40,236 nucleotides of DNA from Rhodocyclaceae bacterium. GTDB taxonomy: Bacteria > Pseudomonadota > Gammaproteobacteria > Burkholderiales > Rhodocyclaceae. The stretch covers positions 1 through 40,236 of the forward strand of contig JAPKHL010000022.1 of NCBI GenBank assembly GCA_026646875.1, given 5' to 3'. The notes under the pieces were generated by a model, which saw nothing but the letters and a program-made list of their open reading frames with translations, made no database searches and was not told the DNA's origin. Position numbers and translations under genes: made by a program. This document shows, piece after piece, positions 34,043 to 40,236 of this stretch (positions are counted from its first letter, which is position 1; each line of letters starts with the position of its first letter).

Positions 34043-35026
34043 ATGCGTCACCCCAGCCAGGTCCTTTTCGCGGGCGAAAAGCCCTTTCCCGCCCTGCCCG
34101 CCGTAGACCACTACGCCGGCTCGGAGAAGCTGATGCGAAAAGCGCTCGCGCTGCAGAACGAACTCGGGCCGATCTTCGACATCACCTGCGACTGCGAGGA
34201 CGGCGCGCCCGCCGGCGCCGAACGCGAGCACGCCGAGATGGCGGCTGCCGTGATCATGAGCGCAGACAACCGCTTCGGCCGCGTCGGCGCGCGCATCCAC
34301 GACATCACGCACACGCACTGGCAAAGCGATCTCGAGATCCTCATCGCGCGCGCCGGAACGCGCCTGCCCTTCCTGACCCTGCCCAAGGCCCGTGGCGTCG
34401 AGGACGTACGGGTGCAGATCGCAGCGCTGCGTGACGCAGAAAGCACCCAGCGCATCGGCCGGGAAATTCCCGTCCACGTCCTGATCGAAACGCACGGCGC
34501 CCTGCGCGAAGTCTGGGAAATTGCCGCCCTGCCCGGTATCGAATCGCTCGATTTCGGCCTGATGGACTTCGTCTCGGGCCACCACGGAGCGATCCCCGGC
34601 AGGGCGATGAAAAGCCCCGGGCAGTTCGAGCATCCGCTGGTCGTCCGCGCCAAATGCGAGATCGCGGCAGCGGCACTGGCCAACGGCCTGGTCCCGTCGC
34701 ACAACGTCACGACGGAACTGAAGGCGGTCGACGTCATCCGCAGCGATGCCCGGCGCGCCCGCAACGAATTCGGCTACCTGCGCATGTGGAGCATCCACCC
34801 CAACCAGATCGTTCCGATCGTCGAAGCGATGCGTCCGGACTTCACCGAGGTCGAGGCTGCCAGCGCCATCCTTGTTGCCGCCCAGGACGCCGCCTGGGGA
34901 CCGATCCAGCACGAGGGACGCCTGCACGACCGGGCCTCGTACCGCTATTACTGGGAACTGCTGGTGCGTGCGCGCAGCACCGGCATGGCCGTACCGGTGG
35001 CGGCCGCCCAGCGCTTCTTCGCCTGA
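34043..35026 (+). CDS. HpcH/HpaI aldolase / citrate lyase beta-like (CitE superfamily) protein
   Basis: A 327-residue TIM-barrel C-C lyase of the CitE/malyl-CoA lyase superfamily. Metal- and CoA-binding features are present: an acidic DITCDCEDGAPAGAE segment, LPKARGVEDV, VLIETHGALREVWEIAALPG with the metal Glu, and DFGLMDFVSGHHGAIPG with the metal Asp. It would cleave or form a hydroxyacyl-CoA such as malyl-, citramalyl- or citryl-CoA; the exact substrate is not evident. The ATG at 34043 gives a family-like start. It follows the mdh terminator, so it probably has its own promoter; TAGAAT at 33999-34004 is a candidate -10. The MazG-like gene follows 4 nt after its stop. Confidence 0.85.
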   Translation: MRHPSQVLFAGEKPFPALPAVDHYAGSEKLMRKALALQNELGPIFDITCDCEDGAPAGAEREHAEMAAAVIMSADNRFGRVGARIHDITHTHWQSDLEILIARAGTRLPFLTLPKARGVEDVRVQIAALRDAESTQRIGREIPVHVLIETHGALREVWEIAALPGIESLDFGLMDFVSGHHGAIPGRAMKSPGQFEHPLVVRAKCEIAAAALANGLVPSHNVTTELKAVDVIRSDARRARNEFGYLRMWSIHPNQIVPIVEAMRPDFTEVEAASAILVAAQDAAWGPIQHEGRLHDRASYRYYWELLVRARSTGMAVPVAAAQRFFA

Positions 35027-35030
35027 GCGC

Positions 35031-35387
35031 ATGGCACTGCGCGAACTCACCGCGGAACTGCTGCGCTTTCGTGACGAACGCGACTGGGCACAGTTCCACA
35101 CCCTGCGCAACCTGATCGTCTCGCTCAACCTCGAAGCCGCCGAACTGCTCGAGCTTACCCAGTGGAAGGACGATGGCGAAGTCGCCGCCCTGCCGAACGA
35201 CCCCGACACCCGGGAAGCCCTTGCCGACGAATGTGCAGACGTCCTGCTCTACCTGCTGCTGGTCGCCGAGCGCGCGGGCATCGACCTTGAGGCAGCCGCC
35301 CGCGCCAAGCTGCTCAAGAACGCGCGGAAATACCTGGTCGACAAGGCGCGCGGCAGCAGCCGCAAATACACCCAGCTCGACCGCTGA
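35031..35387 (+). CDS. MazG-like nucleotide pyrophosphohydrolase
   Basis: A 118-residue all-alpha NTP pyrophosphohydrolase of the MazG/dCTPase class. The metal-binding residues appear in LNLEAAELLELTQW (E-x-x-E type) and DECADVLLYLLLVAE (E-x-x-D). WAQFHTLRNLIVSLNLEAAE is characteristic. It would convert a (d)NTP to NMP and pyrophosphate, perhaps for nucleotide-pool cleaning. The ATG lies 4 nt after the CitE-like stop, so they are co-transcribed. It converges with rlmJ with a 6-nt gap. Confidence 0.85.
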   Translation: MALRELTAELLRFRDERDWAQFHTLRNLIVSLNLEAAELLELTQWKDDGEVAALPNDPDTREALADECADVLLYLLLVAERAGIDLEAAARAKLLKNARKYLVDKARGSSRKYTQLDR

Positions 35388-35393
35388 ACCGCC

Positions 35394-36242
35394 TCAACCT
35401 TCCTCCGACTGCTCGAGGACGTAAGCGGCCCCCTCACCCAGGGCAAGAACCCCGGTCAGCCAGGGCAGGGTTTCCTGCAGGGTCTCCCGCAGGGTCCACG
35501 GCGGATTGAGGATGAACATGCCGCTGCCGTGCATCCCGAAGCCATCCTTGTCCGGCGTCTTAACGCGCAGGGCGGCATGCAGCCAGCCCTTGACCGGCAG
35601 GCGCTTGAGCCGCTCGGGCAGTTCGTGCGACTGCAGGCGTGTCAGCTGCGGGTACCAGAGCGCGTAGGTCCCGGTGGCGAAGCGCTGCAGGGCATCCCGG
35701 AGGGCCTGCACCACCCGCTCGTAATCCTGCTTGTCCTCGTACGGCGGATCGATCAACACCAGTCCGCGCCGCGACGGCGGAGGCAGCGCGGCACGCAGGC
35801 CGGCAAATCCGTCGCTGGCGTCCACCGCCACCCGGCGGGATTCGCCGGCAAAGCACTCGCGCAGGAGGCGCACATCCTTGCTGTGCAGTTCGTGGAGTCG
35901 GAGGCGGTCCTGCTCGCGCATCGTGCGCAGGGCGATCCACGGCGATCCGGGGTAGGCAAGGAGGCGCCCGTCCGGATTCAGCGCACGCACCAGCGCCACA
36001 TAGTCGGACACGGCCGGCGGCAAGTCCTGGCGGGACCACAGGCGACCGATGCCCTCGCGATATTCGCCCAGCTTCGCGGCATAGCCGGTATCGAGCGCAT
36101 AGCAGCCGGCCCCGGCGTGCGTATCGACATATGTGAAGGCCTTCTCCTTCTGACCGAGGTAGCGGGTCAGCTGGATGAGCACGAGATGCTTGAGAACGTC
36201 GGCATGATTGCCGGCATGAAAGGCGTGGCGATAGCTGAGCAT
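35394..36242 (-). CDS. rlmJ: 23S rRNA (adenine-2030-N6)-methyltransferase
   Basis: A 282-residue AdoMet-dependent methyltransferase. The N-terminal LSYRHAFHAGNHADVLKHLV is the family signature. The AdoMet site is at FTYVDTHAGAGCYAL, and the N6-adenine motif reads LVLIDPPYEDKQDY. I chose the ATG at 36242 because homologues start MLSYRHAFHAGN; upstream in-frame sequence is non-coding in character and overlaps the hairpin at 36267-36297. It modifies A2030 of 23S rRNA in E. coli. Confidence 0.94.
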   Translation of the reverse strand: MLSYRHAFHAGNHADVLKHLVLIQLTRYLGQKEKAFTYVDTHAGAGCYALDTGYAAKLGEYREGIGRLWSRQDLPPAVSDYVALVRALNPDGRLLAYPGSPWIALRTMREQDRLRLHELHSKDVRLLRECFAGESRRVAVDASDGFAGLRAALPPPSRRGLVLIDPPYEDKQDYERVVQALRDALQRFATGTYALWYPQLTRLQSHELPERLKRLPVKGWLHAALRVKTPDKDGFGMHGSGMFILNPPWTLRETLQETLPWLTGVLALGEGAAYVLEQSEEG

Positions 36243-36254
36243 GGCGGGAAGGCG

Positions 36255-36297
36255 AATGAAAATGAAGGCAGGCGGTCCGGGTCGCGGTCCGCCTGCC
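36255..36297 (-). terminator. Terminator-like hairpin after the RRM gene
   Basis: GGCAGGCGG (36267-36275) pairs perfectly with CCGCCTGCC (36289-36297). On the minus strand the stem is followed by a T-rich but interrupted tract. It separates the RRM gene from rlmJ. Confidence 0.6.
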
Positions 36298-36333
36298 GGT
36301 GAATTGCGGTGCACGCCGGGGCGTGCGACGGGG

Positions 36334-36666
36334 TCAGTGGCGGTGGCCGCCGCCACCGCGCGCGATACCGTAGGGGCCGCGCCGTGGTCCGCCCGGCATG
36401 CCACCGGGACTGCGTCCTTCCTGCGGCCGAGCCTCATTGACGGTCAGCGTGCGCCCTTCGACGCTCTTTCCGTTGAGGGCGGCAATCGCTGCCTGCGCCT
36501 CATCCTCGCTGGCCATCTCGACGAAGCCGAAGCCCTTGGAACGCTGGGTTTCGCGATCGACGACGACCTGCGCGGAAAGAACCGTTCCGCAGGCCGCAAA
36601 CATCTCCTCCAGTGCAGCGCGATCGAGGCTGTAACTCAGATTGCCGACGTATAGCTTCTTGCCCAC
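36334..36666 (-). CDS. RRM-domain RNA-binding protein
   Basis: A 110-residue protein with a single RNA recognition motif. RNP2 is KLYVGNLS (residues about 4-11) and RNP1 is SKGFGFVEM (about 43-51). The domain ends near residue 80 with TLTVNEARPQ, followed by a Gly/Pro/Arg-rich tail ending GGGGHRH. Bacterial proteins of this type are often cold- or stress-induced RNA chaperones. The start is a GTG at 36666 with GGAG 6 nt upstream; no ATG fits. A terminator-like hairpin lies downstream. Confidence 0.93.
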   Translation of the reverse strand: MGKKLYVGNLSYSLDRAALEEMFAACGTVLSAQVVVDRETQRSKGFGFVEMASEDEAQAAIAALNGKSVEGRTLTVNEARPQEGRSPGGMPGGPRRGPYGIARGGGGHRH

Positions 36667-36729
36667 TTTGGACTCCCCCGGTCAGAACGTTGAGTTTCTA
36701 GCCACCGATGCAAGCCAGTCGCGGCCGGA

Positions 36730-37986
36730 TCAGCCGGTCGCGCGCGCCGGCAGCGCGATCCTGTTGTCGGTGCTGTACTGGTAGTCGTGGAAAATGTGCT
36801 CGGCGGTCAGCTGCTGATAGCTGCCGTCGTCGAGCCGGTGTGTCGTATCCTTGAGACGATAGGTGTAATGACCGCAGGTCCAGCAGTCGAAATTGCGCAT
36901 GTGCGTGCACAGGCAGGTCTTGTCCTTCACCGAAACGCGCTTGACGCCAGGATGTGCGGCGACCTCGCGGTTGTAGGCGGTGATGTAGGAGCAGCTGCCA
37001 TTGGCATCGAGCAGGTAGCCATAGGCCTCGCAGTTCGGACGGATGCCGGAGCCGATCGCCGGGCTGTTGGACAGCATGCGCATCGGATAACCGGTCGGCG
37101 ACACCTGATTGACCTCGATCTGGTCCTCGGAGGCCTTGAAATACTCCTGCTGCACGTCAGCCGGCAGCCCGCACTCCCGAGCCACAGTGAAACGGGTCGC
37201 CACCTGCACGGCAGCCGCCCCGTTCTCGAGAAAGGACACGGCGTCCGACCCGGTGAAGATGCCGCCGGCAGGGATCAGTGGAATGTCCAGCTGCTCGGCG
37301 CGCAGCCAGTCCCGGATCTCCGCAACGATGGTCGCCAGATCGTACTGCGCCCAATCCATGCCGAAGCCGAGGTGGCCACCGGCCAGAGGTCCTTCGACCA
37401 CCACGTAATCGGGCAGGCGGTTGGTGCGCGCGGTCTTGCGCAGGAAGAGCTGCAGCGCGCGCAGCGAGGAGACGATGATGCCCAGCTTGGCATCGCGGAA
37501 ACGCGGGTGATCCTCGATCAGCGCGAAGGAGCCGAGGTGCAGGCCAGCCGCCAGCGTGATGCCGTCGATGCCGGCGTCGAGCGCCGCCTGCAGGCGCACG
37601 CGCAGCGTTTCCTTCGGCGCGTTCATCGTCAACTTTTCCATGCAGTTGACGAAGATCAGCCCGTTGCCGCGCTTGGCCTCCATGGTCGACGCGACATGCA
37701 TCCGTGTCGCCTCGGCAACCTCGCCGAGATTGAACTGGACGACCGATTTGTCGCTGTTGGCGACGTTGAACTTGTATTGCTGCAGCTTGTTCTTGACGAA
37801 CTTGGTATTGAAGCGCCGGTCGGCCACCGTTTTGATCATGGCGTCCGAAATATGGCCGACCCCCCCGAGCCGGGCAGCCTCGAGCGCCAGCTCCGCCGTC
37901 GAGATGTCGACCCCCATGCCGCCAATCATGATCGGCACCAGTTCCTGCTTGCCGAATTTCAGGCGGAAATCATCCACGCACTTCAT
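36730..37986 (-). CDS. Nitronate monooxygenase-family flavoprotein with C-terminal Cys cluster
   Basis: A 418-residue FMN TIM-barrel protein of the 2-nitropropane dioxygenase / nitronate monooxygenase superfamily. Supporting segments are PIMIGGMGVDIST at the N-terminus, VVVEGPLAGGHLGFGMDW (with the family's GGH), IPLIPAGGIFTGSDAV and GAAAVQVATRFTVARE. A C-terminal extension holds C319 and C332, and a C-x-C-x7-C-x2-C array at 358-371, which looks like a zinc or iron-sulfur site not found in ordinary members. I chose the ATG at 37986 because AAGGA precedes it; an upstream start at 38028 has no RBS. The substrate is unknown. Confidence 0.8.
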   Translation of the reverse strand: MKCVDDFRLKFGKQELVPIMIGGMGVDISTAELALEAARLGGVGHISDAMIKTVADRRFNTKFVKNKLQQYKFNVANSDKSVVQFNLGEVAEATRMHVASTMEAKRGNGLIFVNCMEKLTMNAPKETLRVRLQAALDAGIDGITLAAGLHLGSFALIEDHPRFRDAKLGIIVSSLRALQLFLRKTARTNRLPDYVVVEGPLAGGHLGFGMDWAQYDLATIVAEIRDWLRAEQLDIPLIPAGGIFTGSDAVSFLENGAAAVQVATRFTVARECGLPADVQQEYFKASEDQIEVNQVSPTGYPMRMLSNSPAIGSGIRPNCEAYGYLLDANGSCSYITAYNREVAAHPGVKRVSVKDKTCLCTHMRNFDCWTCGHYTYRLKDTTHRLDDGSYQQLTAEHIFHDYQYSTDNRIALPARATG

Positions 37987-38112
37987 CAATGTCCTTCCAC
38001 ACACTGCACCGACGTCCCGTCCGCACACCGGACGGTCGACGCGAGACCGACATTATCGCTCAAGGCGGCGGAGCGTGGCGTGTATGATTCCACCCTCGTC
38101 AGGAGAAATGCC

Positions 38113-38742
38113 ATGTCCGATGCCAGCGATCACGATCCCGCCGTCCGTCCGCCCGCGCCCGCTATCGGCATCCCCCGCCAGAACGACTTCGACGCACCGG
38201 CTTTCGAGCGCGCCATCGACGATCTGCTGCGCGCCTGCGGCATCGCCGCCGACACCCGGCACATGGGGCGCACCGCCCAGCGTGTCCGCGAGCTCTGGCA
38301 GCGCCGCCTGCTCGGCGGCTACGATCTCGACCCGGCCACTGCGCTCGGCGAAGGCTTCGACGATGCGCGCAGCGACATGGTGGTGGTGCGCGGCATCGCC
38401 GTCCACGGCGTCTGCCCGCATCATCTCGTCCCCTTCCGCGGGGTCGCCCACGTAGCCTACCTCCCCGGTGGGCGGCTGCACGGTTTCGGGCGCATCGCCC
38501 GGCTGGTCGATGCGATCGGACACCGCTTCACCTATCAGGAGTGGATGACCCGCGACATCGCCGAGGCGCTCCAGCAACACGGCAGGGCCAGGGGCGCCGC
38601 CTGCGTGATCGAGGCCGAGCAGCTGTGCCTGCTGCTCGGCGAGGACCGCCGCGGCGACGAGCGTGTCGTCACCCAGGCCTTCACTGGCGCCTTTGCCGAT
38701 AGCGGGCAGCTGCGCAGCGAGTTCCTGCACGCCATCGGCTGA
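38113..38742 (+). CDS. GTP cyclohydrolase I homologue (divergent)
   Basis: A 209-residue protein of the FolE fold (T-fold). The predicted zinc ligands are C101 and H104 (GVCPHHLVPFRG) and C172 (EAEQLCLLLG). GFGRIARLVDAIGHRFTYQE replaces the usual SKINRIV...QERLT region, and MTRDIAEALQ follows. The normal EAEHLC reads EAEQLC. It may make dihydroneopterin triphosphate for folate or another pterin, or be a paralogue with an altered product; I leave the symbol blank for this reason. The ATG at 38113 has AGGAG upstream. It is divergent from the nitronate-monooxygenase-like gene and convergent with the crotonase gene. Confidence 0.8.
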   Translation: MSDASDHDPAVRPPAPAIGIPRQNDFDAPAFERAIDDLLRACGIAADTRHMGRTAQRVRELWQRRLLGGYDLDPATALGEGFDDARSDMVVVRGIAVHGVCPHHLVPFRGVAHVAYLPGGRLHGFGRIARLVDAIGHRFTYQEWMTRDIAEALQQHGRARGAACVIEAEQLCLLLGEDRRGDERVVTQAFTGAFADSGQLRSEFLHAIG

Positions 38743-38757
38743 ACGGCGGGCGAACGC

Positions 38758-39585
38758 TCAATCGGCGAACACGGGCGGACGCTGTTCGCGGGCTGCGCGC
38801 ATCGCCTCGTCGAGATCGGCCGACATCAGCATCGCGGCATTCCAGGTCGCAACATAGTTGAGTCCGTCGGCCACCGAATGGTCGCGGGCGTAATTGAGCA
38901 TTTCCTTGGTGCCGCGAATCGCCAGGGGCGACTTTCCGGCAATCTGCCGGGCGATCACGCTGACGCCCTCGGCAAGCGCTTCGGGCGTGGCGAAGACGCG
39001 ATTGACGAGTCCCATCGCGCAGGCCTCGTCGGCCGGAAAATCACGGCCGGTATAGGCCAGCTCGCGCGCCACGCCCTCCGGAACCAGCCGCGGCAGGCGC
39101 TGCAATGTGCCGACATCGGCGGTCATGCCGACATCGATCTCCCGCACCGAGAAACGGGCATCGGCGGCGGCATAGCGCATGTCGCAGCAGGTGACCAGAT
39201 CGAGCGCGCCACCGATACAGGCGCCTTGGATCGCGGCAAGGACCGGCTTGCGGCAGCGTTCGACGGCATTGAGGCAGTCCTGCAGATCAAGGATCAGACG
39301 CCGCAACGCTTCGCGGCTCCGAGCCGCGTCGACTGAGGCCACGCGGCCGGCCACGCCGGCCAGCATTGCCAGATCGATGCCCGCGCAGAAATTGCGCCCG
39401 CTGCCGCCGAGCACGACGGCACGCACCGCCGGCGTGGCATCGGCCCACTGAAAGGCCGTGCGCAACTCCTGCCACATCGCCTCGTTCAGCGCATTCGAAC
39501 GCTCCGGACGGTGCAGGCAGATCTCGGCGACCCCGTCGCGCAGGGCAAGACCGAGCGTGGACAGGGAAGGAAGGGATGCATCCAT
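38758..39585 (-). CDS. Enoyl-CoA hydratase/isomerase family protein, dienoyl-CoA isomerase-like
   Basis: A 275-residue crotonase-family enzyme. The oxyanion-hole glycines lie in FCAGIDLAML and QGACIGGALDLVTCCDMRYA. The acidic residues typical of delta(3,5)-delta(2,4)-dienoyl-CoA isomerase (ECH1) are present: Asp in GALDLVT, Glu in VREIDVG and Asp in TADVGTLQRLP. The C-terminal DHSVADGLNYVATWNAAML also matches ECH1. It would shift double bonds in unsaturated fatty acyl-CoA during beta-oxidation. The ATG at 39585 has AGGAG nearby. It stands alone and is divergent from the pseudouridine synthase gene. Confidence 0.85.
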   Translation of the reverse strand: MDASLPSLSTLGLALRDGVAEICLHRPERSNALNEAMWQELRTAFQWADATPAVRAVVLGGSGRNFCAGIDLAMLAGVAGRVASVDAARSREALRRLILDLQDCLNAVERCRKPVLAAIQGACIGGALDLVTCCDMRYAAADARFSVREIDVGMTADVGTLQRLPRLVPEGVARELAYTGRDFPADEACAMGLVNRVFATPEALAEGVSVIARQIAGKSPLAIRGTKEMLNYARDHSVADGLNYVATWNAAMLMSADLDEAMRAAREQRPPVFAD

Positions 39586-39729
39586 GGTGTTCTCCTGAAG
39601 AATGTTATCGTCTGCGCCGGCATTGCCCCGGCTGCGCGCCGCCCCTGCTGGACGGGCCCGCGCAGTGTAAAGGATTTGCCCGAAGGCCGGCGGCGACGCG
39701 ACAATGGCGTCCCGCCAGGATCGCCCCGC

Positions 39730-40236
39730 ATGCCCACCCCACCCTACCTCGCCCCGCCCCCCTTGCCGCTCGATTACCTGTTCGTCGATCGCAGCGTGCT
39801 GGTGGTGGACAAACCGAGCGGGCTGCTCTCCGTTCCCGGACGTGGCGACGACAAGGCGGATTGCCTGGTGGCAAGGGTCCAGGCGGATTTTCCCGATGCG
39901 CGCATCGTGCACCGGCTGGACATGGATACTTCGGGATTGATGGTGTTGGCGCGCGGCAGTGCGGCGCAACGCGCGCTCAGCCTGGAATTCCAGGCGCGCC
40001 GGATCGGCAAGCGCTACATCGCCGTGGTCGACGGCCTGCTGGAGGCAGGTAGCGGAACGATCGACCTGCCGCTCGTCACCGACTGGCCGAACCGCCCGCG
40101 CCAGAAGGTCGACTTCGCGTTCGGCAAGCCGTCGCTGACGCACTTCCGGGTGCTCGAGCGGGATCGCGCGGCATCCGCTACCCGGCTCGAACTGATGCCG
40201 GAAACCGGCCGCTCGCACCAGCTGCGCGTGCATCTG
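39730..40236 (+). CDS. RluA-family pseudouridine synthase, N-terminal part (cut by window edge)
   Basis: The first 169 codons of an RluA-type pseudouridine synthase; the frame is open to the edge. The catalytic motif HRLDMDTSGLMVLA carries Asp64. LFVDRSVLVVDKPSGLLSVP and FQARRIGKRYIAVVDG are family-typical, and TGRSHQLRVHL lies at the edge. There is no S4 domain at the N-terminus, which favours the short RluA-like group acting on tRNA and/or 23S rRNA. The ATG at 39730 is the only reasonable start. The gap of 144 bp to the crotonase gene must hold both promoters. Confidence 0.9.
   Translation, partial: MPTPPYLAPPPLPLDYLFVDRSVLVVDKPSGLLSVPGRGDDKADCLVARVQADFPDARIVHRLDMDTSGLMVLARGSAAQRALSLEFQARRIGKRYIAVVDGLLEAGSGTIDLPLVTDWPNRPRQKVDFAFGKPSLTHFRVLERDRAASATRLELMPETGRSHQLRVHL

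Overview
High-GC chromosomal DNA of a betaproteobacterium, most likely Rhodocyclales/Rhodocyclaceae. The reasons are the protein families, the single block sdhCDAB-sdhE-gltA-sucAB-lpdA with a GntR gene and a divergent mdh at its head, and an SSS-histidine kinase operon. menB and menC suggest menaquinone is made as well as ubiquinone, as reported for Rhodocyclus. The species assignment is an inference. I see no rRNA, tRNA, CRISPR array, insertion sequence or phage gene; the window reads as core chromosome. Layout: (1) 1-6359, iron or metal-chelate uptake: two tandem TonB-dependent receptors on the minus strand (one cut by the window edge, one with a damaged 5' end), facing a siderophore receptor plus PepSY membrane protein pair on the plus strand. 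(2) 6463-6885, a hotdog thioesterase. (3) 6886-13827, the most unusual region: a five-gene minus-strand operon encoding a small two-helix protein, a sodium/solute-symporter-like histidine kinase, a lone receiver, a membrane-anchored PAS / degenerate kinase / DnaQ-type exonuclease fusion, and a CBS-DUF294 nucleotidyltransferase. The genes abut or overlap, so they should act together as a signalling module. (4) 14003-15951, menB-menC. (5) 16180-18870, a c-di-GMP enzyme with two receiver domains and an internal LuxR-type HTH. (6) 18871-21209, an Lrp/AsnC regulator divergent from a yeast/actinobacterial-type 2-isopropylmalate synthase. (7) 21240-31947, the TCA-cycle block on the minus strand (succinate dehydrogenase, its assembly factor, citrate synthase, 2-oxoglutarate dehydrogenase), with three hairpin terminators dividing or ending it. 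(8) 32067-35387, GntR regulator, malate dehydrogenase, a CitE-like lyase and a MazG-like pyrophosphohydrolase. (9) 35394-40236, rlmJ, an RRM protein, a nitronate-monooxygenase-like protein with a Cys cluster, a divergent GTP cyclohydrolase I, a dienoyl-CoA-isomerase-like crotonase and a truncated RluA-type pseudouridine synthase. A recurring oddity is that three genes (the TonB receptor at 412-2555, the GntR regulator and mdh) each appear to lack a short internal stretch near their 5' end. In all three the missing length is 1 modulo 3, so the reading frame is broken. Loss of mdh in an otherwise complete TCA block is surprising, so assembly error must be considered alongside true mutation.
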